This document shows, piece after piece, positions 37,901 through 48,830 of a DNA stretch of 64,000 nucleotides. Source of the stretch: Elysia chlorotica. Lineage: Eukaryota > Mollusca > Gastropoda > Plakobranchidae. The stretch is from the NCBI GenBank assembly GCA_003991915.1, contig RQTK01000317.1:114193-178192 (forward strand), written 5' to 3'. Below the pieces are notes generated by a model. It had not been told where the DNA came from and did no database searches. It was given only the letters and a program-made list of their open reading frames with translations. A program made the position numbers and the translations under genes. Numbering within the stretch: position 1 is the first letter of the stretch; every line of letters starts with the position of its first letter.

Positions 37901-40900
37901 GTCCCAATTTTTAAAAGTGCATTGAAAATTATTTGACCAACACCTATAATGTCTTTGCCAAGCACATGTTAAGACTTTTTTCCCTACGTATTTGGCAGGT
38001 CTTCCAGCCCAGCAAGGGGGTTAGAATACATTCAAACTGTCACCATGCTGTAACTACACCCGATGCAGATAACCTAACTCGACTAGAAATAGCTAAATGT
38101 TAGTCAAAGGATTTTGTAAATACAGAATTAGCATTAGCAAAAATCCCGCTCCGCTCGACAGAGTGGAGAGCCATTACCTCATGATGGTGGGTTGCTTGTC
38201 GTCCAACTCCCGCAGATTGCCAGTGCTGTAGGAATGGTGCGCCACTGCAGGGTTTTCCAGATCGCCGTCATTACCAGAACTTCCTCGGCGCTTTGGTTTT
38301 GGGCTTGGTGTGAGCATGTTCTTTTTGCGAGAACCAAAGCTAAAAAACCTGGGTCAAGGGAGATCACAGAATGAGCACTACAACTTCAAAACAGATGGAA
38401 GGAAGAGATCAAAAGCTGAATAACTTAATGAGGAGAAAGTTCCAAAAATGTATCAATCTTAAAAGAGAGGGAAAGGAAGAGATTAATTATTATTATTTGA
38501 CAGACAAGCAATGAACAGAAATTAAAGTCAGAATAGTTCAAGTTTCAATCTAACAAAAGCAAAGAGTACATTATAAAAATTACATTTGTTTCAAATCATG
38601 AATAAGATACCAGTTTGAAAGGTTTGAACACTGTCCTCATAGGTAACAATCACTTAACAAAGTTTAACATTTATATGGTAAAATCTATATGACCATCTAC
38701 ACAATGGAAGAAGCTTCATTTTCTTTTAGATCATATAATCAGCTTTCATTTTATCTATTGACAAAGCCAATTCTTTCCACAGTGATATAAAGCTTCTTTT
38801 ACCTACTATTACCAGATTTTAAAGTTTGTCTCTAACTAAGCAATTATAGTTTATTTATTGGTCTTTACATATATGGCATATTTAACACTCTTTACAATCA
38901 TCAAATTCTATCTAAAAAATCCATACTTCTTTTTGCCTCCTGGTTGGACGGCATTTGCTAGCAGATTTTTGTATTGGTCCGACCGTATAAATCGTTGGTA
39001 GGTATCTTTCTTCATGAGAGAGAAGATTTGCTCCTGTGCACTGTCAAAAGTAAACCTGAAGAGAAACATTTTTCAAATCTCAGCACCACGACTTAGACTA
39101 CTGGCTCAAACTTACAACAGAGCATTTCTCTATGTTACTCGTTTCAAGAATAATAATAAAAACAACAGAAAATATTTACTATTACTTCTTATATTTTCAA
39201 TAAACATATCCATATTGCGCTACTTATCAGAAGATCTTAATGCTTCACTCTATTGACAACATTTTTTTTTTTGTCATCACAGAATATTTCAATCTTCTTG
39301 ATTTCATGCATGACTAACAGTGTTGCTGCTTTGGCAAAATTTGCAAAGACTTAGTGAAAGACTTGAACTTACCTATTTGGTTTTGGTAATTTCATGTTTT
39401 GCTTCACCAATTCTGCACAGCGGCTGTCAATGTTGATTTCAGAAGCTGAACCAGTGGTAAGAAATTCTCTGAAAATTGGTAAGAAAAAGTGCTTTTGAGT
39501 ATGAGTCAAATCAAAACTAGAAAAATGCAATTTCTAACAATTAAGTACACTATTGTTTTTACAGTGTTTAAGAATAATAGTGAGATCCATAGAGATGATC
39601 AGTATTAAGGCATAGAAAAGTTAACAAATTTTTCCAGCAGTTTGGAATTTGTTGGGTGAGGGTGGCAGGTGTATTTCTTTTTTTTTTCTTCCTTCTTCTG
39701 TCGATTTGGGAGATGGTGCTTAAATATTTCACTTCAGAATAGGTACATGTCACACTAAGAGGGAATTTTTTTTAAAAAACAATAATGTGGTAAAATCAAA
39801 TAAGATTATCATTTACAAAGATCTTAAAACATAATTATTTGTGAAACGAGACATTTAGAGAGCCCTAAAAAACAGAAGCCTTCTATTGTAAATGCCTTAA
39901 GTCAACTGGTCTAGTTAGTACTCCAAGTTTTGGATATGAGCCAACTAGAGCTTCAACTCACTCTGCGATTTTGTGTACTCTGTTGAAGACCTCGGACTGG
40001 CGACAAAACTTGAGCTCCTCACAGGCCATCCAGAAGGCGAAGTTTTCGTGGCTGTACTCCTTCAGCAGGAACGTCTCGAACTCGTGTCGGCCGCGCAGGT
40101 CGGAGAGCAGCGCCTGCAGGCTGTACGACCACTTGCGCACCGTCTGCTCCATGGGCACCTCCGTGCTGAAACACACAAACCACAGGTGGCGCTCCATTCC
40201 ATTCACTTTTCACAACTAATGGATAAGTAGTTTTCTTACATTAACATTGTTATAGCATATTGCTCCCTATCCCTTCCTAAACAATCACCTGTTCCATACA
40301 AGTTCAGATTCGCTACCCTCTGTTTCCATGGGCACCTCCGTGCTGAAACACACAAACCACAGGTTGCGCTCCATTCGACTTATGTTTCACAACTAATGAA
40401 TAAGTAGTTTTCTTAAATTAACATTGTTATAGCATAGTGCTCCCTATCCCTTCCTAAACAATCACCTGTTCCATACAAGTTCAGTTTCGCTGCCCTCTGT
40501 TTGATGTTTTTAAACGTTCCTTGTCAATTGTGTACTGAAGAAAGCTTAAAATACAGCCAAACTATTCTATATGCTAAAATACTCTTGCTGAGTGAGTTGT
40601 TTGTTAGTTCAAGTTATAGACAGCTTTATATATTGCTATGGTCTGATGGTTCAGCTGGTAGACAATTTTTAAAATGTCATCACCTTGTAAATATAGCAAC
40701 TGGTTTATGGGTAATTTTTCGAACTTGTAATTTGTTAGGTTTCCTTCTACTTCTTCTTTGTTTGTCAGATAGACAGTTTCACTTCTGATATAAATGAGGT
40801 TGTGGGCTGCATGCCTCCAGGCTTCCATAAAGCTTTTGCCGTAGTGCCACAGGGATTGGTCAGATAAGTTCTCTATAGACTGTTGGCGAGGAACATACTT

Positions 40901-43900
40901 GCAGGATGTGTTTGATTGTTTCATTGTCTCCTTCACACGGGCATTGCTGTGTGGGTGTGCGATGCGCAGCTTGTGAATGTGCTGGTTCAGGCGGTTGTGG
41001 CCAGTTCTGAGTCTATATGGTCACCTACTCTTTTCGGTTTAATCCATAGTATGAGTCCATGGGGTTGTAGTTTGGGTGGTTTTGTTTCCACTTATTGTTA
41101 TGCACGCCTTTTAAATTTGATGAATTAATAAATGTTATTAATATAAACTTAAGGTAATCAAATATATCCAATGAAATGAGAATATCTTTATAGACTATGA
41201 AATCATCTTTTTCTACCAAATATATTTCATATTTCAAAGGATTTGTTGTTGTTTTTTAAATGCAATACAAGGAAGTTAAGAAATAAGAAAACATTGTCAT
41301 TTCAGAGTGATAATTTTTCATCTAAATTATGTCAGAGATAAAACTATTAACTCTAAGTCTATTTATTATCTACTAGATATCCTCCAAGTTTTGACCTTGG
41401 TGGACTGTTCTCTTTTGTTTAAAAATGTCACATGGGAAAAAATTTGGACATTTCCATTGAGATGAATCACAGGATGAAATGTCTCGGTTGACTCACTTTG
41501 TTTTGCTTATTTCCCAGAAAGTTGTGTCGTCTGAGATCCACGGATTTGATGGCAGGGGAGGTGAGAACATCGGATCCAACTCAAAATATTGGAGAGCAAA
41601 GTTTTCCAAGCTGAAGAGGAACAAAAGTTAATACTGTCAATGCAAATGGACACTCCAAGTGAAACAATGATCAAATATGATTGGTTGGTTGATTGAATCT
41701 ATAAATAAATTATTGCCTTCAAGGAGAACTTAAATTTCTATCTTTAGTAGTACACTCCACTTACAATATGCAACACAGCCAAATATTTTCACAAAAAATC
41801 ATGGGTATATTTGGACAACCATAGCGTTCAATGGGAAATTCCCATAAAACAACAAAACAATTTCTTTTTTTTTTTTAAGCTATGGAATGATTAACTTACA
41901 TTTTCCTTGCCAAAACTGCACACAGCCATAGACCAATTGTTTTTTAAAGATTTTGATAGAAAAAAAACTAAAACTGATCAATGCACTCACTTCTCAATAG
42001 CTTTTGAAGTTTTTACTCTGCATATATTTACAGATCTTCGCAGATGCTGGAGCTGGATGGAATGCGTAACAAATGTAAAAAATTGTAAAGACTTGAGTAG
42101 AAATGAGGTATATCATTATTTGCTATAGCATTTCCATTGAAGTTTATTTTGTGGATAAAAGGCATTACAAAATGTCCAGCTATCGGGTGTATTTTTGCTT
42201 GATTAGTAAAGTAAATAATTAAAAATAAAAAGGATTTGAATCTTGACTTTGATGAAGACAAAAAATTCAGCATGCAGCTGTTAGGAAAACGCAGAAATGT
42301 GCATATTTCACATCATACACATGAAGTGACAAGAAATTTAATAAGAGTTCTAAGAAAAGAAAAACAATAGTACTGCATGAATAATGAAATATTATAAAAT
42401 CAAAGAAAATAATGCCATGTGTTTCCGTTCAAGAAAATTTTTTAGTATTACCTCACAGTAAAATAAGTCTTTATTCTTTTTCCGCCTTGCAGCCATTTGA
42501 CTGGGTTGAAAGTTTCTTTTTGGGCCTTCCTCTAGGGTCTTGATACATCCGTGCTGGAATTATAACATTTGAATAATTCAGTTCTTTGTTCATATGAAAA
42601 AAAACTTGAAAAAAGGATACTCAAATGATTTTCAACATTGTTAGGGTTTTATCAAATTTTTTTGCATGAGATAGGGTGACATACAGCTTAAAAATGATTA
42701 AGAAAATAAAGAAATGATGGAGGGGAAAAAGATTCAAGGAGTTTGACGTTACTATTTTTCAAATCACTATATACTTACTGGTGGTCTATGTATTCTCCAA
42801 AAAGCCCTCTCTTGTGCGTCATTCAAAGCTTTGTCAGCTCTTTTCTTCTCTTTGGCAATTCTGAGATAATGAGACAAATCAAAATTATATTCTTAAATCG
42901 CATTTTTTCAAAATCAAAACAATACATCTATGTAAGAACACATGAAAAAACATAAATCAAGAAAAGTTTCAAGAAACTCATGTGAAGATATAAGACAATT
43001 TATTTTATTTTTTTGCTGAAGACATATCACTTTCCTGTAAGCTACTTGGAATTTAAAATTCAGAATCTAGATAGATATTAATTGGTTATGTTATACTTTC
43101 TTTAAAATCAAAGCAAAGGTTTCAAAAAGTACGAATATTGAGATGGGCTACTGACTTGACTTGGTCCTTTGCTTGAGTGACTATGTAGTCCCATTTGTCG
43201 CAGAGCATGGTTTCAAGCTTCTGAAGATTGGCCTGGGAACAGTAATACTAGTTGTCAGATGAGGCAGAGGTTTACGTCATCATACCCAAACATATCTTAC
43301 AAATTAGAATATTTAAAATTAAAAAAAAGATGTATGCCTTCAGATATCAAACCTGTGTTTAACCCATCACTAAAATGTGATTTACAAAATAGTTCCACAG
43401 TTATAAAACTGATATAACTGTTTGATTTCAATACAAAAAGTTAAGGAAGCATCGAGTTATCATCAAGAGTTGAAGACTATTGGTTCCTGATCATGAGCAT
43501 AGTCATCGAATAAGCAAGAATTTTCTATAAGGTCACATAGCTATTTAGGCAAATGAGAAATATATATAAACAGAACTTCTAACATGAAAATATTTTAGAA
43601 TCATTTTATGTAACTGATAATGGCTTCATATACCCATACCAATTCATGATCATCCAAGCCATGCTTCTGTTTGTTCCTCATGGAGCGCTTTACGAGGTAT
43701 ATTGCTGGAAAAAAAATACACATTATGAATTTAAAATAAATAGTTAATGTCCAAAGTGTTTGATCTTTTCAACCTTGTTAGATTTATAAACTTGCAACAC
43801 ATTACAAATCTTTAAGACTGTCGACGTTTTTTCTTCCTTCCCCTTACTATTACTAAGACCAAGTTCAGAACAAGCAATTTGACAAAAGACAATTTTAATT

Positions 43901-44045
43901 CTTGGACAATTCAAAGTAAATTAAATTTGATCAATTATTTGCCATTTTAACATCTAGATTTATTATCAAAAGTTCACTAATATGGGTATTTATGCGGTTC
44001 ATTTTGAGACTTTATTTAGGCTAGATATTTTTTGTTTTGAAATGC

Positions 44046-44093
<48 letters not shown>

Positions 44094-45791
44094 AGTTGTT
44101 GTTGTAAGAAGTACCACTTCTATGTCCAGTGAAGGCAATAGTGTATGCTAGGCTGCAAGGATTTGCTGTGCATGTGTGGGTGTGAGTAGGCTGCAAGGAT
44201 TTGCTGTGCATGTGTGGGTGTGAGTATGTTCCCATGTGCCTGGTAAGGGATTGTACGACTGGTTTCTTAACTGCCAGACAGAAGAAGTGTTGTTGGCAAA
44301 CAGGCATGGACCAAGTTATCTCTGGTAAATCTAGTTAAATGATATTACTTAGAGTTGGCCTAATTATTTTTACTATTACAATGCATGTTACTATTACTTA
44401 GAGTTGGCCTAATTATTTTTACTATTACAATGCATGTTACTATTACTTAGAGTTGGCCTAATTATTTTTACTATTACAATGCATGTTACTATTACTTAGA
44501 GTTGGCATAACTATTTTTACTATTACAATGCATGTTACTAAAGAGTTTTGTTTGTTTTATTTGTTCACTGTATGAGTCGACTTTGACCCCCCACCCCCTT
44601 GCCCCTCCCGCCCTCTCCCCTCTTGAAATATGTAAAGTGTACACTGAAGTTGCCAGTTTCCACAACCATGGCTCATAAACACGTTTCCAAAATCTGTTAG
44701 GTTTTTTTCATTAAAACTCATCCAATAACAAAACAATTTTCAAACTTTCTCTTATTTCTCATACCACATGGAACCTTGATGCAGTTAGGTGCAAACACAA
44801 TATGTATTCTATAGAATATTTTTTGTTTTGACCAAGCAACAAGCACTTGTTTCTGCCACATGACAAAAGCTGGGTGTCTTGAGACTACAAGCAAAGTGCT
44901 TCAAGTGGTCCCTCTTCAAAAGTCGTCCGACAACCCTGGACTGAAACACCAACTCCAAGGGTGGTCTTTGCCTCTCTCAGCTCATTAAATAGCAGTTCTC
45001 TTCCCGCATACCTTTGGTGAGAGCCTATACCTAACTTAAGTTACAGAGAAACCCAATAGTGGCTTTTATATAAGCCTAAAATGTAAAAATTGAACATGAT
45101 TGCTTTCTGAACTGATAGTTAAACTAAAGAAACATGTTCTGAAATAGCAAAATCATCAAATTTTGTCCCATTTATTTTGTGAGCAGAAATCCTGTATGAG
45201 AAAACTCTGACATGCAAGCGTGTCTACATTTTCTTTTTAAAGAATATGTTTTCATTATATTTCTTTGTATGAGGTAATGTAAATCTTTCAATCAATCCAC
45301 GCTAAATCCTAAATTTGCATAAGTTTGCAACATTGTCTGCTTACCATATGAAGCATTATCTGGATCTGCATATTGTGATGGCCAGAAATACGGTTTCTGA
45401 GCAAAAGAAATAGAAAGTGGTGTTAACACAAAATGCTACGGTAATTTTTTTTACATTCTTTTGTACACATGACTTGATTTTTTTTAGTATAAGATTGTTA
45501 TATAGATTAAGATCAACAAGAGGAAAAATAGAAAAATTCGAGGTAGTTTATAAGACATGTCTCTAAATCAGTCTATAATTTTAATTTATTACATAAAGGG
45601 TATTTTCTCGTAAGCCAGACTTACTTGAAAACGGTACAGTGATGTATCTTCCTTGACATTCAAGCTTTTAGAGTCTCCGACAGGGAAAAAATAACCATAC
45701 TGGCAGATGAGAATAGCCAGTTTTATCGCCTCTGTGTGCTCCTCTTCCGAGATCTTGAGGCGAGTGCTGAGCCAGTGGATTAGGTCACTCC
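34963..45791 (-). CDS. R7-family regulator of G-protein signalling (RGS6/7/9/11-like), 13 exons
   Basis: GTPase-activating protein for Gi/o or Gq alpha subunits, working as an obligate dimer with G-beta-5 at membranes (family knowledge). Exons in coding order: 45791-45625, 45396-45345, 43704-43640, 43232-43156, 42860-42779, 42553-42452, 42052-41991, 41610-41497, 40165-39962, 39468-39373, 39055-38927, 38348-38178, 35176-34963 (TAG); phases agree throughout. Domains: DEP (SDLIHWLSTRLKISEEE, GYFFPVGDS, YRFQKPYFWPSQ), DHEX (AIYLVKRSMRNKQK, KWDYIVTQAK, AFWRIHRPP), GGL (LQHLRRSVNICRVKTSKAIE, then SNPWISDDTTFWE), RGS (HEFETFLLKEYSHENFAFW, EEFLTTGSASEINIDSR, MKKDTYQRFIRSDQYKNLL). The tail is about 130 residues, Ser/Pro/Arg-rich, ending PWEGVD. 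RGS9/11 (EAT-16) versus RGS6/7 (EGL-10) type is undecided; MKKDTY favours RGS9/11. The 5' end is upstream. Confidence 0.93.
40149..40500. repeat. 177-bp tandem duplication across an RGS exon acceptor
   Basis: 40149-40325 and 40326-40500 are near-identical. The unit starts with the first 17 coding bases and acceptor of the RGS exon 40165-39962 and continues into the intron. The second acceptor lies at 40343-40345 but its exon piece runs straight into intron sequence. Confidence 0.93.
40600..41015 (-). mobile_element. Degenerate LINE fragment in an RGS intron
   Basis: Minus strand reads LRTGHNRLNQHIHKLRIAH, then after a frameshift EGDNETIKHILQVC, a stop, and QKLYGSLEACSPQ. This is the cysteine-containing C-terminal region typical of invertebrate LINE polyproteins. 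Broken by a frameshift and stop codons; not functional. Confidence 0.65.
44046..44106. repeat. GTT trinucleotide microsatellite
   Basis: About 20 GTT units with one interruption, in an RGS intron. The reverse-strand poly-Asn frame is an artefact. Confidence 0.95.
44148..44224. repeat. 38-bp direct duplication
   Basis: TAGGCTGCAAGGATTTGCTG and GTGTGGGTGTGAG occur twice in a row. Confidence 0.9.
44342..44540. repeat. 49-bp tandem repeat, four copies
   Basis: Unit holds CTTAGAGTTGGCCTAATTA and TACAATGCATGTTACTATTA; the last copy has small changes. Confidence 0.95.
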
Positions 45792-45796
45792 CTGAG

Positions 45797-46305
45797 TGGG
45801 TTACACAGTATCATAAAAGTTGTCACTTTATGTGGGAGTGGGTTACACAGTATCATAAAAGTTGTCACTTTATGTGGGAGTGGACCGAGATCTTGAGGCG
45901 AGTGCTGAGCCAGTGGATTAGGTCACTCCCTGAGTGGGTTACACAGTATCATAAAACTTGTCACTTTATGTGGGAGTGGGTTACACAGTATCATAAAAGT
46001 TGTCACTTTATGTGGGAGTGGGTTACACAGTATCATAAAACTTGTCACTTTATGTGGGAGTGGGTTACACAGTATCATAAAAGTTGTCACTTTATGTGGG
46101 AGTGGGTTACACAGTATCATAAAAGTTGTCACTTTATGTGGGAGTGGGTTACACAGTATCATAAAACTTGTCACTTTATGTGGGAGTGGGTTACACAGTA
46201 TCATAAAACTTGTCACTTTATGTGGGAGTGGGTTACACAGTATCATAAAACTTGTCACTTTATGTGGGAGTGGGTTACACAGTATCATAAAACTTGTCAC
46301 TTTAT
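45797..46305. repeat. 42-bp minisatellite that has captured an RGS exon fragment
   Basis: About eleven copies of a 42-base unit (GGGTTACACAGTATCATAAA, then GTTGTCACTTTATGTGGGAG), starting within a few bases of the DEP exon acceptor at 45792-45794. Inside the array, 45885-45932 repeats about 45 bases of that exon plus its acceptor, offset 138 bases. The unit is a multiple of 3 and lacks stops in several frames, which creates long artificial open frames on both strands. Confidence 0.95.
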
Positions 46306-47061
46306 GTCCACTGTATTAAGACAGAATTAAAGCAATGACTGTATGTTCTAAGTTAAAGGTAAATTTGTTCAAATTGAAACAAGTATGTCTCACTGGAATT
46401 TATAGGTTTAAACATTAATTTTTTATTTAATTGATGCTTAGGCACCAATGGCACATTGTTTGATTATCAACATCAACACAATTCAATGATACCACTTTTT
46501 CCTTGCAAACTTCCACTACAAAAACGCATCAGAATAGATTGAGTAGATTCAAATAAAATTACAAATATGTTCAAAATTAGCTTTCATTTTAAAACTTTGT
46601 CACGATGTATTTCATTAGTTTTAACAACTTCTGCATCCTACATCCATTTTAGTGTACTTCCATCATTTTTGAATATTAAACATCCTTCATCATCTTTTCT
46701 ATAACTGCCTCAAACTTCAACTTCCATAGAGATTGTTATAGGAGAGAAAGCTGAGAAATAAATTTCAGCTTTGGACAAATTTTAGTAAAGTCGAGAATGA
46801 AGAGACCAGCAAAACCATGGGAGACACTCGGTGCAGTAGGGCTTTGGACCATAGTATTAGTAATAATAAAACGGTACAAATCTTTTTATGAGAAAATAAA
46901 AAAAAATTTACCTGAAAATAAAAAAGGCATTAGACCTGCAAAGTCTCACTCTCTGACACCTCAATTGTGGTCTGATGCTGCAAAACACAACAAACTTGGC
47001 TTAAATTAAGACTAAAACCAAAAACTAACCAAACTGTCTCCACACCTAGAGAGTTCCAGTT
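46306..47061. other. RGS intron without recognised features
   Basis: AT-rich, unique-looking intron sequence. No exon, RNA or repeat recognised. Confidence 0.5.
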
Positions 47062-47330
47062 AAGTTTGAGTTGGTTGCTTAACGACCAATGTCAGCACTA
47101 TATTGTGGATGGACCCCAAGACTGATCTCTGACAGTTTTATGTGCTGATCCACAGAGATAGTACTGGGATACTTTGACAACTGTCTCTGTCAGACGTTCA
47201 CATGATACTCTCACCGACCCAGTAGAAAAAGAAATCAGATAAATATAATTTTGACCAATTGTGGGTTTCAAAAAGGGGATCTGCCAATTGGAGGACCAAC
47301 ACTCTACCACTTGCGCCGTCTTTCTACACA
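47062..47330 (-). mobile_element. tRNA-derived SINE, minus orientation, full length
   Basis: Begins GAGTTGGTTGCTTAACGACC, has GGATGGACCCCAAGACTGAT and TCACCGACCCAG, and ends in a head whose reverse complement reads GCGCAAGTGGTAGAGTGTTG, a good A box. Confidence 0.8.
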
Positions 47331-47374
47331 CCTACAGCAAAGGCGCCGCCAGAACAGTAGAACTCTAAGCCTAC

Positions 47375-47471
47375 CTGTGAACACTGAAGTGATGAACCAC
47401 GCCTTTCAGAAGACCGAAGACTGCCCGTGAGGTCAGACCGACACGACGTAGAGGTGGACAAGCCTCTCCAA
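47375..47471 (-). pseudogene. Candidate RGS DEP-domain exon carrying two stop codons
   Basis: Bounded by a good acceptor (TTTTTGTCCTGGTCCAG) and donor (TCACAG then GTAGGC). Its length, 97, is exactly what is needed between the first exon at 60961-61008 (phase 0) and the DEP exon starting at 45791. In that frame it begins LERLV and ends KAWFITSVFTG, placed like the MExLV start and SVFSG end of this exon in RGS7, but two TGA codons interrupt it (residues 13 and 22). It could be a decayed exon, an assembly error, or chance; the true exon may be elsewhere. Confidence 0.3.
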
Positions 47472-47477
47472 CTGGAC

Positions 47478-48050
47478 CAGGACAAAAAGTTACAAGGAAA
47501 CATAAACAATTACTCAGTTAGAGATATTCTCATCAAGCTTGCACAGCTGAAACAAGATAAAAAGTTACAAGGAAACATAAAGGTTAGGGATATTCTCATC
47601 AACCTTGCACAACTGAAACAAGAAAACATAAAGGTTAGGGATATTCTCACCAACCTGGCACAACTGAAACAAGATAAAAAGTTACAAGGAAACATAAAGG
47701 TTAGGGATATTCTCATCAAGCTTGCACAACTGAAACCAGATAACAAGTCGTTAGGGATATTCTCATCAAGCTGGCACAACTGAAACAAGATAAAAAGTTA
47801 CAAGGAAACATAAAGGTTAGGGATATTCTCATCAAGCTTGCACAACTGAAACAAGATAAAAAGTTACAAGGAAACATAAAGGTTAGGGATATTCTCATCA
47901 ACCTGGCACAACTGAAACGAGATAAAAAGTCATAAGGAAACATAAAAAATTACTCAGTTAGAGATATTCTCATCATCCTTGTACAACTGAAACAGAGCAA
48001 AGAGTCATTTATAGAAGGAAATATAAAGGTTAGGGATATTCTCACTAGGC
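47478..48050. repeat. 66-bp minisatellite
   Basis: About eight copies, some truncated, of a 66-base unit (GGTTAGGGATATTCTCATCA, GCACAACTGAAACAAGATAA, AAGTTACAAGGAAACATAAA). The unit is a multiple of 3 and reads KVRDILIKLAQLKQ per repeat on plus; no sign of a real gene. Confidence 0.95.
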
Positions 48051-48094
48051 CTGTACAGTAAATTGTTTTTATGTAGGTAATACAAGTATATTAT

Positions 48095-48178
48095 TTTTTG
48101 TGGGTTTGTGAACATCCAATGTCAACAACTAGGCTATATTGGTTGGTGTTTACTAATGTTGAATATCAGCAACTAGAC
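48095..48178 (-). mobile_element. Two short SINE end fragments
   Basis: CATCCAATGTCAACAACTAG followed by GGCTATATT, then a second similar piece (GTTTACTAATGTTGAATATC), resembling the TTTAACGTCCAACATCAGCA end of the SINE family. Confidence 0.4.
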
Positions 48179-48237
48179 CGGCAAACCTGTACCACATAAC
48201 AATGTTAAATGTTACCACTGAGAGAGAGAATGAGCAT

Positions 48238-48830
48238 ACCAGTCTCATTTAATCACATTTCACTGGCATCAATGTTATCAGTAGTGAGCAAGGCAGTCTC
48301 GTTAAATCACATTTCACTGGCATCAATGTTATCAGTAGTGAGCAAGGCAGTCTTGTTAAATTACATTTCACGGGCATCAATGTTATCAGTAGTGAGCAAA
48401 GCAGTCTTGTTAAATTACATTTCACTGGCATCAATGTTATCAGTAGTGAGCAAAGCAGTCTTGTTAAATTACATTTCACTGGCATCAATGTTATCAGTAG
48501 TGAGCAAGGCAGTCTCATTTAATCACATTTCACTGGCATCAATGTTATCAGTAGTGAGCAAGGCAGTCTCATTTAATCACATTACACGGGCATCAATGTT
48601 ATCAGTAGTGAGCAAGGCAGTCTCATTTAATCACTTTTCACAGGCATCAATGTTATCAGTAGTGAGTACTTTTCACTGGCATCAATGTTATCAGTAGTGA
48701 GCAAGGCAGTCTCATTTAATCACTTTTCACGGGCATCAATGTTATCAATATCAGTAGTGAGCAAGGCAGTCTCATTTAACCACATTTCACTGGCATCAAT
48801 GTTATCAGTAGTGAGCAAGGCAGTCTCATC
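48238..48830. repeat. 54-bp minisatellite
   Basis: About eleven copies of a 54-base unit (TTAATCACATTTCACTGGCA, TCAATGTTATCAGTAGTGAG, CAAGGCAGTCTCA), some partial. Again a multiple of 3, giving an 18-residue repeating open frame that I take as an artefact. Confidence 0.95.

Noticed and set aside
45707..46330. 207-codon repetitive protein
   Set aside because: Product of the stop-free 42-bp minisatellite; the real coding sequence here is the RGS DEP exon on the minus strand.
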